64,000 nucleotides of DNA from Isoalcanivorax pacificus W11-5 (GTDB lineage Bacteria > Pseudomonadota > Gammaproteobacteria > Pseudomonadales > Alcanivoracaceae): the NCBI RefSeq assembly GCF_000299335.2, contig NZ_CP004387.1, positions 3,240,994 through 3,304,993 of the forward strand, written 5' to 3'. The position numbers and the translations under genes are program-made. Each line of letters begins with the position of its first letter. The stretch's first letter is position 1. Positions 17,726-24,601 of this stretch are shown piece after piece. The notes under the pieces were generated by a model. The model saw only the letters and a program-made list of their open reading frames with translations, was not told the DNA's origin and did not search any database.

Positions 17726-18226
17726 ATGAATCCGTCCGATACCGTCGCCGACGGTGCATCATCAGCGCTCGTCCGGTACGCGAGCATCCACGAAGATCCG
17801 TTGATCCGGCAAGCCATCGGTGTGCTGGAGGAACGTCTATTCAAACACGGTACCGAGCTAACCAGCCCGGCCAGCGTGCGAGAATATCTATGGCTGAAAC
17901 TCGCCAGCGAAGCACTGGAAGTCTTTGCCGTCGTGTTTCTCGACTCGCAGCACCGCGTGATCGCTTTCGAGCCGATGTTCCACGGCACCATCGATGGCGC
18001 CAGTGTGTATCCCCGCGCGGTCCTCAAGCGGGCGATCGAGCACAATTGCAGCGCGGTCATCTTTGCCCACAATCACCCTTCGGGCGTGACCGAGCCGAGC
18101 CATGCCGACAAGGCAATCACGACCCGATTGAAATCGGTTCTCGAATTGGTGGACGTTCGTGTTCTGGACCATTTCATCGTCGGTGAAGGAACGCCTTTTT
18201 CCTTCGCGGAAGCCGGCTTGCTGTAG
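17726..18226 (+). CDS. radC: RadC-like JAB/MPN domain protein
   Basis: A 166-residue RadC family protein lacking the N-terminal helix-hairpin-helix part of chromosomal RadC (about 220 aa), as is usual for ICE-borne copies. The JAMM metal-binding set is complete: His115-Asn-His117-Pro-Ser-Gly with Asp128. The start ATG 17726 is preceded by AAGGAGG; the longer frame from 17612 is not supported. Function on mobile elements is unsettled. It has its own leader upstream and a terminator downstream (18232-18259), so it may form a separate unit inside the transfer region. Confidence 0.88.
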   Translation: MNPSDTVADGASSALVRYASIHEDPLIRQAIGVLEERLFKHGTELTSPASVREYLWLKLASEALEVFAVVFLDSQHRVIAFEPMFHGTIDGASVYPRAVLKRAIEHNCSAVIFAHNHPSGVTEPSHADKAITTRLKSVLELVDVRVLDHFIVGEGTPFSFAEAGLL

Positions 18227-18231
18227 TCCTT

Positions 18232-18259
18232 GAGGCGCCCCACCAGGCGCCTCTTTTTT
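18232..18259 (+). terminator. Rho-independent terminator after radC
   Basis: GAGGCGCC (18232-18239), a 6-base loop, GGCGCCTC (18246-18253), then TTTTTT (18254-18259). Perfect 8-bp stem plus T-run, 5 bases after the radC stop. Confidence 0.9.
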
Positions 18260-18368
18260 CGTGTTCGGGTCGGATGAAAGCGGTCGCGGGACAGTTCCCT
18301 TTCTTGATGGTGTCCATCTGCCCGATGGGATCGACTAGCGCGAGTATCGACCCAATGGGAGCCACCCC

Positions 18369-18827
18369 ATGTACCCACACTCTGAACACGTCGAGACACA
18401 ACGACACCGGCTGCGCTGCCGCCCAACGCTGGCTTCGTGCATGCTGGCAATGGCCGCAGCCGCGATGGCCCACGCCGCAGCGGCGGACGTCCGGGTATTC
18501 ACCGACCGGCACCACGCCGTAGAGGTGCCCGCCGGTATCCACGTCGTCGAGCTGGACGCGCCGGCCCGCATCGAGGCGGAGCTGGCCGCAAACCTTCCCG
18601 CCGACCCGGCACAGGCGGCCGCGATCGTCCGGCAGCGGCTGCACGATGGCGGCGCACCGCTCCAGCGACGCCTGGCCGACGCCTACCAGGGCGTGACCGA
18701 TGCCTGGAGCCTAGGCGTCACCAGGATTCCCGCCGTGGTCGTCGATCGGCGCTACGTCGTCTACGGCGAAACCGACGTGTCGCGCGCGCTGGCGCGCATC
18801 GAGGAATACCGGAGGGCGCAGCCATGA
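18369..18827 (+). CDS. ICE conjugation protein, TIGR03757 / PFL_4709 family (TraW/TrbC-like)
   Basis: A 152-residue exported protein. The signal peptide is long (hydrophobic Met-Leu-Ala-Met-Ala-Ala-Ala-Ala-Met-Ala-His-Ala, about residues 25-37). The mature domain contains Val-Thr-Arg-Ile-Pro-Ala-Val-Val-Val-Asp-Arg-Arg-Tyr-Val-Val-Tyr-Gly, the thioredoxin-like cis-Pro loop common to TrbC and PFL_4709 proteins. GGGAG lies about 8 bases before the ATG. It opens the second transfer sub-operon, downstream of the radC terminator, so a promoter should exist in the 18260-18368 gap; I see no clear sigma-70 match there. It overlaps the next gene by 4 bases. Confidence 0.85.
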   Translation: MYPHSEHVETQRHRLRCRPTLASCMLAMAAAAMAHAAAADVRVFTDRHHAVEVPAGIHVVELDAPARIEAELAANLPADPAQAAAIVRQRLHDGGAPLQRRLADAYQGVTDAWSLGVTRIPAVVVDRRYVVYGETDVSRALARIEEYRRAQP

Positions 18828-19762
18828 AGCTATCCCGCCGCGCATGGCGCACCGGCATGGCGTCCGTCCTGCTGGGCACCGCCGCTTCCGCCTTCGCACT
18901 CAACACCGCCACCATCACCGGCTCGGTGCTGTCGCCCGATTGCCTGTCCTATCGCGTGCAGGGCATTTGCTATTGGCTGTACTGCACACTCACCGGCTGT
19001 ACGGTGCGCACCTCGGTCAAGGTGCAGCACTACATTCCCGATGCCGTCGTGTCGAGCTACTCGAACACCGGCGAGAACCCCTGGGTGGAAGTGCGGGCGA
19101 TGAGCATGCCGAATCCCACCGCTCAAGGTGGCGGCGACGGCACGACGAACGAAGAACACGAGAACAACCTGGCGAAGTTCAAGAACGCCGACGTGATCGG
19201 GCATCCAGGCGCCACCATCTTCAGCGAGTTCGTCAGCCAGTTGGGTTACTCCTGCGCCGGTGCGGGCACGGCGTTCATGCCGTACCTGCTGAGCACGCTC
19301 GATACCGTGGCCTGGCGCTACAACATCCCCGAGTCCGTGTACCCCGAGGCACTGATCCCTGGGATGCGCGAAATCGGCACGCGCACCGGCCTGAATCTCT
19401 GGGGCAACGTCTATCCGCGCGGTGGTTTCCTGCATCACGTGGACGACTACAAGGCGGCCGCCGTCGTCGCCCAGCGTGCCGGCGACATCGTGACCCGGCG
19501 CGGCCAGGTCCATGTCTATCAGCCGCTGCTTGCCAATGCGAGCGCGGGCTACTGGCCCGCAGGTGCCTTGGTGGAAAGCGATGCCTCCACGGGAAAGTGG
19601 CAGGAATTGACGCCTCGGTTGTCATCTTCCTGCGCGGTCTTCCCGCACAACAACGCCCGCATCCAGGCGCAACAAGGCGACTACGCTTGGGCACTGTGGC
19701 GCCCGTACTCCTGCTGCCAGCGGCGCGGACAGGTGTTCCTGGGCAGCACGGATTTCAACTGA
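18824..19762 (+). CDS. ICE conjugation protein, TIGR03756 / PFL_4710 family (TraU-like)
   Basis: A 312-residue periplasmic protein with a signal peptide (cleaved near Ala-Ser-Ala-Phe-Ala, residues about 20-25). It is rich in Cys: an early cluster (Asp-Cys-Leu-Ser-Tyr-Arg-Val-Gln-Gly-Ile-Cys-Tyr-Trp-Leu-Tyr-Cys) and a late Tyr-Ser-Cys-Cys-Gln-Arg-Arg-Gly motif, both typical of TraU relatives needed for mating-pair stabilisation. The disulfides are plausible clients of the DsbA-like protein at 16773. ATG overlaps the previous stop. Confidence 0.88.
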   Translation: MKLSRRAWRTGMASVLLGTAASAFALNTATITGSVLSPDCLSYRVQGICYWLYCTLTGCTVRTSVKVQHYIPDAVVSSYSNTGENPWVEVRAMSMPNPTAQGGGDGTTNEEHENNLAKFKNADVIGHPGATIFSEFVSQLGYSCAGAGTAFMPYLLSTLDTVAWRYNIPESVYPEALIPGMREIGTRTGLNLWGNVYPRGGFLHHVDDYKAAAVVAQRAGDIVTRRGQVHVYQPLLANASAGYWPAGALVESDASTGKWQELTPRLSSSCAVFPHNNARIQAQQGDYAWALWRPYSCCQRRGQVFLGSTDFN

Positions 19763-19772
19763 GGTGCGGCCC

Positions 19773-21185
19773 ATGAGCATGTCCTCGCATTCACATCCTT
19801 TCACCATGACGCGGCTGGCGCGCAGCATCCTGTTTGCCGGCATCCTGGCCGCGATGAGCAACCCGCTGTGGGCGCAGACCAGCGTCAATGATTACGGCGT
19901 GCATCATCGCGGCAGCGTCATCGGCGATGACGTGCTGTACAGCATCGGTGGCGGCCGGGCGGTGTCGATGGGGCCGGTCGGCCAGATGCAGCACCTCGGT
20001 GTCGGCATCGGCTGGAACAGCAACCTGATCTGCGGCGACATGAGCATCACCACCACGCTGCAGAACCAGCTCAACGGCATCACCAATGGCTTCCAGACGA
20101 TCATGAGCCAGGTGATCCAGAACGCCACGGCGGCCGTGGCGTCGCTGCCGGCACTCATCATCCAGCGCGCCGATCCCGGTTTGTACAACCTGCTGACCAA
20201 CGGCATCTTGCAGGCACGGCTCGATTTCGACCGCAGCAAGCTCACCTGCCGCGCGATCGCCAACCGCATGGCCGACGCGGCGGGCGGTCAGCTCGGTTGG
20301 GATCAGTTGGCCGAAGGCATGGCGCTCAAACAGGCCGTGGCCAGCACCGATGCCGTATCGGCCATCGAACAGGCCGAAACCAGTCGCGGCAACGACGGTG
20401 TGCCCTGGGTCGGCGGCAGCAATGCCGGCGGCGCCGGACAGAATCCCATCCGCGTGGTCAGCGACGTGACCCGCGCCGGCTACAACCTGCTCAACGGCCG
20501 CGGCGCGACCGATACCGCGCCGATCGACAGCATCACCTGCGGCAATCGCCTGAGCTGCCAGACCTGGCCTTCTCCCGAAGCCGCCACCGATTGGGCAACC
20601 CGCGTGCTGGGCGAGCAAGAGCACCGGACCTGCGATGGCTGCCTCAAGACCCAGGCCACCGCCGGCGTCGGCCTGACGCCCCTGATTCAGGAAGAGTACG
20701 AGACCAGGCTGGAGGCGCTGCGGGATCTGGTGACGGGTGCCAGCGCGACCACGTTCGAGAACCTGGAAGCGGCCGGCAGCACTTCACTGCCGATTACGCG
20801 CGGCGTCATCGAGGCGCTGCGCGACGAACCGGACCAGGATGTGCTCGCGCGGCGTCTGGCTTCCGAAGTCGCGTTGGCCAGCGTGCTGGAGAAGGCCCTG
20901 CTGTTGCAGCGGACGCTGCTCGCCGGCCGCAAGGAGCCCAACGTCGCGGCCAACCAGCTCGCGCAGGGTGCCATCGCCCACGAAAGCGGTCTGCTGGAAC
21001 AGGAGATCAACAACCTCAAGACCGAACTGGACCTGCGGCGCGAACTGGCGGCGAATTCGCCGATGGCGATCATCCAGCGGCACGGTACGCGCAGCGCCGG
21101 CTCGCGCGGCATCTACCAGGGCGACACCGAGCGCGATCGCCTCGACGCCATCCAGCGGCCGCAGAACCCCGGCAATCCGCCATGA
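19773..21185 (+). CDS. ICE conjugation protein, TIGR03755 / PFL_4711 family
   Basis: A 470-residue exported protein. The signal peptide ends at about residue 34 (Leu-Trp-Ala-Gln). The mature sequence includes Tyr-Ser-Ile-Gly-Gly-Gly-Arg-Ala-Val-Ser and Trp-Asn-Ser-Asn-Leu-Ile-Cys-Gly-Asp-Met-Ser, then Leu-Gln-Asn-Gln-Leu-Asn-Gly, and a long helical C-terminal half with heptad-like Leu/Glu spacing. It matches PFL_4711 in size and position (TraH-like role suspected in mating-pair formation). Start ATG 19773 has GAGGTG six bases upstream; a GTG at 19764 lies inside that ribosome site. Confidence 0.85.
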   Translation: MSMSSHSHPFTMTRLARSILFAGILAAMSNPLWAQTSVNDYGVHHRGSVIGDDVLYSIGGGRAVSMGPVGQMQHLGVGIGWNSNLICGDMSITTTLQNQLNGITNGFQTIMSQVIQNATAAVASLPALIIQRADPGLYNLLTNGILQARLDFDRSKLTCRAIANRMADAAGGQLGWDQLAEGMALKQAVASTDAVSAIEQAETSRGNDGVPWVGGSNAGGAGQNPIRVVSDVTRAGYNLLNGRGATDTAPIDSITCGNRLSCQTWPSPEAATDWATRVLGEQEHRTCDGCLKTQATAGVGLTPLIQEEYETRLEALRDLVTGASATTFENLEAAGSTSLPITRGVIEALRDEPDQDVLARRLASEVALASVLEKALLLQRTLLAGRKEPNVAANQLAQGAIAHESGLLEQEINNLKTELDLRRELAANSPMAIIQRHGTRSAGSRGIYQGDTERDRLDAIQRPQNPGNPP

Positions 21186-21526
21186 GGATCGGGCTGCGGA
21201 AGTGGCTGTTCAACCGGCAACTCGGACGCACACTGGGATGGATTGCGCTGATCGTGTTCGTCGCCGTGGCCGTCAACCTCGTCGGCATTCGCCTCGTCGG
21301 TGATGCGGACACCTGGAGTCGGTGGCTGGACGAGCATGCCGGCTACTTCCTCGTTTGGCGGCTGTGCCTGTATGGCGCGACGGCCTACGGGTGGATATGG
21401 ATGCGTCGCCGACTCCGGGAGCGCGACGCATCCCGCGAAGCGCATCAGCGCCTGCTGCGCGCGGAGGTCGGCGCCGTCGCCGCCATCGTGCTGCTCGAAA
21501 TCAGCGCGCTGCTGCGACAACCGTAG
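21182..21526 (+). CDS. Small conjugation-region membrane protein (PFL_4712-type)
   Basis: A 114-residue protein with a basic N-terminus (Arg-Lys-Trp-Leu-Phe-Asn-Arg-Gln-Leu), two or three hydrophobic helices (about residues 18-38, 52-70, 93-108) and a cytoplasmic Arg-rich loop. It overlaps the PFL_4711 stop by 4 bases and precedes traG, as in related elements. The family has no assigned function that I know. The long in-frame upstream extension to 20297 is a shadow of the previous gene. Confidence 0.75.
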   Translation: MRIGLRKWLFNRQLGRTLGWIALIVFVAVAVNLVGIRLVGDADTWSRWLDEHAGYFLVWRLCLYGATAYGWIWMRRRLRERDASREAHQRLLRAEVGAVAAIVLLEISALLRQP

Positions 21527-21569
21527 CAATGCGGGACGACGACCATGACCCTCTACACCACGGACTATC

Positions 21570-23063
21570 TTGAGTTACCTGACACTGGTTGCCTGGATCA
21601 TCAACAACGGCATCTGGAATGTGCTGGTGGCCAGCGGCATCTTCGCGCTGCCGTTCCTCGCCATCGTCGTGCAGGAATGGCTCAAGGCCCGTGCGGAAGG
21701 CGCGGACGAAGGCAACAAGGGCGTGCTCTCGTCCATGCGCATCGAGAACCGCGTGTGGGTGGCGATCGTGGTCATCATGTTCGCCGGCATTCCCTTCATT
21801 CCCCTTGACCTGAGCACCATCCAGTTCGATCGCACGCGCTCGACCCAATGCCAGGTCAATGTGCCGCTGCCCTCGGAAACGAACTGGTCCGCTTCGTTCA
21901 CGACGATCAACAACCAGAGTGCCCATGTGCCAGTCTGGTGGTTCTTCATGCACTCGCTGTCCAAGGCCGTCACCGGCGCCGCCGTGGCGGCGATCCCCTG
22001 CGGCACGGACCTGCGGCAGATGCGCATGGAGATCGACAGCACGCGCATCGCCGACCCGGTGCTGGCCCAGGAAGTCGCCGACTTCACGCACGACTGCTAC
22101 GGGCCGGCCCGCGCCAGGCTGTTCATGAGCCGGCCGACACTCAGCGAGGAGCAGATGAACGACGTGACCTGGATCGGTTCGCGCTTCTTCCTGGACACGG
22201 CCGGCTTCTACGATACGTATCGCTCGCGCGGACCACGCGACGCCTGGCCCTATGACGATGCGCGCGACGCCGGCCTCGCCGAAGTATCCAGCGGTGGCGG
22301 TTATCCGAGTTGTCGGCAATGGTGGCTGGACAGCGGCGACGGACTGCGTGACCGGCTGCTGGCCCAGGTCGATCCGAGCCTGCTGTCCCGGCTCGGCCAG
22401 TGGGCCGGCTTTCTGAGCCAGGCCCAGGCCGATGATTCCGTGATTCGCGCCATTGCCTCACCACGGCACCAGGTCATGAACCAGGGGCATGTCTACACCG
22501 ACTACGGTGGGCAGATCGGCATGACGCTGCCCAATGTCGCGACCCGCGCCGTGTCGGACCTGGGGCTGACGGTGGGATCGATCGGGATGTTTCCGGCCAT
22601 GGACGTGGTGCGCCAGGCGCTGCCCATGATCCTGTCGTTCCTGAAGATGGCGATGGTCATCTGCATTCCTCTGGTGCTGATCTTCGGCACCTACGATTTG
22701 CGGACGGTGGTCACGGTGACCGCCGTGCAGTTCGCGCTGTTCTTCGTCGATTTCTGGTTCCAGCTCGCCCGCTGGATCGACAGCACGATCCTCAACGCGC
22801 TCTACGGCTGGCATTCCCCGCACAGCAATTTCAATCCGCTGATGGGGTTGAACAACGCATTCGGCGATATGTTGCTGAACTTCGCGATGGCGATGATGTT
22901 CATCATCCTGCCCGGATTTTGGGTAATCGCCTTGACTTGGGCAGGAATCAAAACGGGCGGTATTGTTGGCGGACTGGCCACCGGCTCCATGGATGCGAAG
23001 TCGGCCGGTGGTAGCGGCTCACGTATCGCGATGGCGGCTGCAACTAAGGGAGCCGCGAAGTAG
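21570..23063 (+). CDS. traG: TraG N-terminal domain mating-pair stabilisation protein (apparent 5' frameshift)
   Basis: A 497-residue polytopic protein from the first possible start, TTG 21570. Helices near residues 1-35 and 60-85 and a hydrophobic C-terminal third fit the TraG_N domain of ICE TraG (about 500 aa). The expected ATG is at 21545 in another frame; it reads Met-Thr-Leu-Tyr-Thr-Thr-Asp-Tyr-Leu-Glu and would join the main frame as Glu-Tyr-Leu-Thr-Leu if one T in GAGTTACC (about 21573-21580) were absent. No ribosome site precedes the TTG. So this is either a +1 frameshift or a sequencing error in an otherwise intact gene. The protein acts in mating-pair stabilisation and possibly entry exclusion. 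It is the last gene of the T4SS block. Confidence 0.82.
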   Translation: MSYLTLVAWIINNGIWNVLVASGIFALPFLAIVVQEWLKARAEGADEGNKGVLSSMRIENRVWVAIVVIMFAGIPFIPLDLSTIQFDRTRSTQCQVNVPLPSETNWSASFTTINNQSAHVPVWWFFMHSLSKAVTGAAVAAIPCGTDLRQMRMEIDSTRIADPVLAQEVADFTHDCYGPARARLFMSRPTLSEEQMNDVTWIGSRFFLDTAGFYDTYRSRGPRDAWPYDDARDAGLAEVSSGGGYPSCRQWWLDSGDGLRDRLLAQVDPSLLSRLGQWAGFLSQAQADDSVIRAIASPRHQVMNQGHVYTDYGGQIGMTLPNVATRAVSDLGLTVGSIGMFPAMDVVRQALPMILSFLKMAMVICIPLVLIFGTYDLRTVVTVTAVQFALFFVDFWFQLARWIDSTILNALYGWHSPHSNFNPLMGLNNAFGDMLLNFAMAMMFIILPGFWVIALTWAGIKTGGIVGGLATGSMDAKSAGGSGSRIAMAAATKGAAK

Positions 23064-23094
23064 AAGGAACGTGCTGGTGCGAAGTACGGGAGCG

Positions 23095-23454
23095 CTACGG
23101 ATCGTCTGGATCACCCATGTCGATCCGCAAGTCATCTTTGTTGTACCAGCCAATGCCCGAGTGGCCATCCCTGAGTTCAGGCTGCTTTTCTTCATCCAGG
23201 TCGGCATTGCGCACAAGCCAGGCTGCGATCAGCGCGAACGCGATCAGCAGGGCCAGCCAGAACGCTGCGTACAGCAGCACGCCGAACACGACGAGTTTCA
23301 CGATCCAGAACAGCAGCCGTGCTACGCCGGCCGGCAGTCCCTTGCCCCCCAGCCATTGGATGGCACGGGCCTCTTGCCGTGCAAGGCCACGCCACGCACG
23401 GCCGAGCCATCTGCCGGCGCGTTCTGCTTTTGTGGTACGGGGCGTCGCGTTCAT
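23095..23454 (-). CDS. DUF3742 family membrane protein
   Basis: A 119-residue protein encoded opposite to traG. The N-terminal half is basic (Thr-Lys-Ala-Glu-Arg-Ala-Gly-Arg-Trp-Leu-Gly-Arg-Ala-Trp-Arg-Gly). One or two helices cover about residues 48-78, and the acidic C-terminus ends Asp-Met-Gly-Asp-Pro-Asp-Asp-Pro. The Trp-Arg-Gly-Leu-Ala-Arg-Gln-Glu pattern and ICE location fit DUF3742. Start ATG 23454 has GAGGT seven bases upstream; the longer frame to 23502 overlaps the toxin gene. Function unknown. It follows the toxin gene by 23 bases on the same strand, so the three minus-strand genes may be co-transcribed. Confidence 0.78.
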   Translation of the reverse strand: MNATPRTTKAERAGRWLGRAWRGLARQEARAIQWLGGKGLPAGVARLLFWIVKLVVFGVLLYAAFWLALLIAFALIAAWLVRNADLDEEKQPELRDGHSGIGWYNKDDLRIDMGDPDDP

Positions 23455-23477
23455 CACTGTTACCTCATGCGGAGGAT

Positions 23478-23942
23478 TTATCGCTTCTCCTGTGTGGACC
23501 AATCAGACCTGCTCGCGGCAACCAGGCTGTCCCAATCGTCCGGCGGATTCCCTCGTTCGAGCATCTTCTCGAACATGGCGTAGGGGTCGGACTTGCTGCC
23601 CGCCGACCGCAGCGTCTGCTCATCGTTGACCCAGGCGAACACGATGGTCTTCGCCTTGGAGTCGTAGCGAAAGAACAAGCGAAACCGCCGTCCGACCTTC
23701 GCGCGCCGCCAGTGCCGATAGGCTGGCCCAAGGGTATTACCCTGGCGGTATTCGTCCCGTGCCGGATCGCTCGGCACCGTCTCCAGGATCAACTGGCTCA
23801 ACGCACGAAACAGCTTGACGTTGGCGTTGCGCTCAAAGCCCTTCGGATCGTTGCGCTCGGCGCGTCCGGCCGCCGCGTGCAGCTTCTGAAGCTGCTCCAC
23901 GATGCACTCATGGAACAGCAGCACCCATCCGTGGCGCTGCAT
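23478..23942 (-). CDS. yhaV: YhaV-type ribonuclease toxin (type II toxin-antitoxin)
   Basis: A 154-residue RelE-superfamily mRNA interferase. Recognisable features are the start Gly-Trp-Val-Leu-Leu-Phe-His-Glu, the central Arg-Asn-Ala-Asn-Val-Lys-Leu-Phe segment, and the C-terminal Gly-Arg-Arg-Phe-Arg-Leu-Phe-Phe-Arg-Tyr-Asp...Val-Phe-Ala-Trp-Val-Asn-Asp-Glu block, characteristic of YhaV. The ATG at 23942 overlaps the antitoxin stop by one base (TGATG), giving coupled translation and the usual antitoxin-first order. A TTG codon just upstream in frame is not needed. Likely role: plasmid-like stabilisation of the ICE by post-segregational killing. Confidence 0.9.
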   Translation of the reverse strand: MQRHGWVLLFHECIVEQLQKLHAAAGRAERNDPKGFERNANVKLFRALSQLILETVPSDPARDEYRQGNTLGPAYRHWRRAKVGRRFRLFFRYDSKAKTIVFAWVNDEQTLRSAGSKSDPYAMFEKMLERGNPPDDWDSLVAASRSDWSTQEKR

Positions 23943-24259
23943 CAAAGTGCCACTTCTCCCTCGATGTCTTCATCGAGGTCTGAGGCGTGGCCCATGTTGG
24001 CGAGCATGGCCTGGGCGAGTTCCACCGGCAGCGCTCCGACGTTCCTGCCGCTGCGGATGTCCGCTTCCAGCAGGCCCAGGAAGGCGCTGATCGCCGGGTC
24101 TTCGTGCTCGGCCTCGGCGCGGGTGACGACGACTTCGCCGCCGCGTAGCTCGAAGGCCACCTTGCCGCCGGTGGTCACACCCAGCGCCTGCCGGATGGAC
24201 TTGGGCAACGTGATCTGTCCCTTGGACGTGAGTGTGGCGAGTTCGTGGATGCCGGGCAT
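23942..24259 (-). CDS. prlF: PrlF/SohA-type antitoxin (AbrB-like swapped-hairpin)
   Basis: A 105-residue antitoxin with an N-terminal AbrB/MazE-type domain: Ala-Thr-Leu-Thr-Ser-Lys-Gly-Gln-Ile-Thr-Leu-Pro-Lys-Ser-Ile-Arg at about residues 7-22, then Phe-Glu-Leu-Arg-Gly-Gly-Glu-Val-Val-Val. The acidic C-terminal tail should wrap the YhaV toxin. Start ATG 24259 is preceded by AGGAG; the more distant Met codons at 24286 and upstream lie on or beyond the promoter. It is autoregulated in all likelihood through the palindrome between its -35 and -10 boxes (24293-24321). Confidence 0.9.
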   Translation of the reverse strand: MPGIHELATLTSKGQITLPKSIRQALGVTTGGKVAFELRGGEVVVTRAEAEHEDPAISAFLGLLEADIRSGRNVGALPVELAQAMLANMGHASDLDEDIEGEVAL

Positions 24260-24292
24260 GGTCGGGCTCCTGTCTTTGATCCTCATGCTTTG

Positions 24293-24321
24293 ATAGTAAG
24301 GAAATTTCCTTACCTTGTCAA
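24293..24321 (-). promoter_or_regulatory. prlF-yhaV promoter with embedded perfect 18-bp palindromic operator
   Basis: On the minus strand TTGACA (24321-24316) and TACTAT (24298-24293) are spaced by exactly 17 bases. The perfect palindrome GTAAGGAAATTTCCTTAC (24296-24313) fills the spacer and touches the -10 box. Placement over the RNA polymerase footprint is what an autorepressing antitoxin or toxin-antitoxin complex needs. The antitoxin start is about 34 bases downstream of the -10 box. Confidence 0.8.
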
Positions 24322-24601
24322 TCCAGGAACCCTTTGGTGCGTCGTGCTGCTGCATAAGCTGTGCTCCATCCCACTGCGGAAAGGCACATCGTAAGCAGGA
24401 CACAGGCTGCCTTCCGCTTTCAAAGCGGCATGGGCCAGAACCCGTTTGTCTGTGGCTGGATACCCACGGGTTGCCCTATACCCAAAGGCTTCCATAAAGG
24501 CCAAAAGGGCTGGGAAGGGGCAAGGGAACGGGGTCAAGGGGAAAGGCCCTACCCGAAAAGGCCAAAAGGCTCCCCCACCAGCCCGTTACTCCGGTGTCGT
24601 C
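24322..24601 (+). other. Repeat-rich gap upstream of traI, possible oriT region
   Basis: This non-coding stretch separates the divergent prlF and traI genes. It has a direct repeat AAAGGCCAAAAGG at 24496-24508 and 24557-24569 (61-base spacing), a related CCCAAAGGCTTCC at 24481-24493, and a purine-rich stretch with four runs of three or four G (about 24512-24543). In-frame Met codons upstream of 24602 would translate it into Lys/Gly-rich sequence that is not relaxase-like. Relaxase-proximal repeats are a common oriT layout, and ICEclc has an oriT near its relaxase gene (from memory). No nick consensus could be identified. Confidence 0.35.

Noticed and set aside
24446-24601. N-terminal extension of TraI
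   Set aside because: The added 52 residues are Lys/Gly-rich, encoded by the repeat array, and unlike MobH N-termini; the ATG at 24602 fits better.
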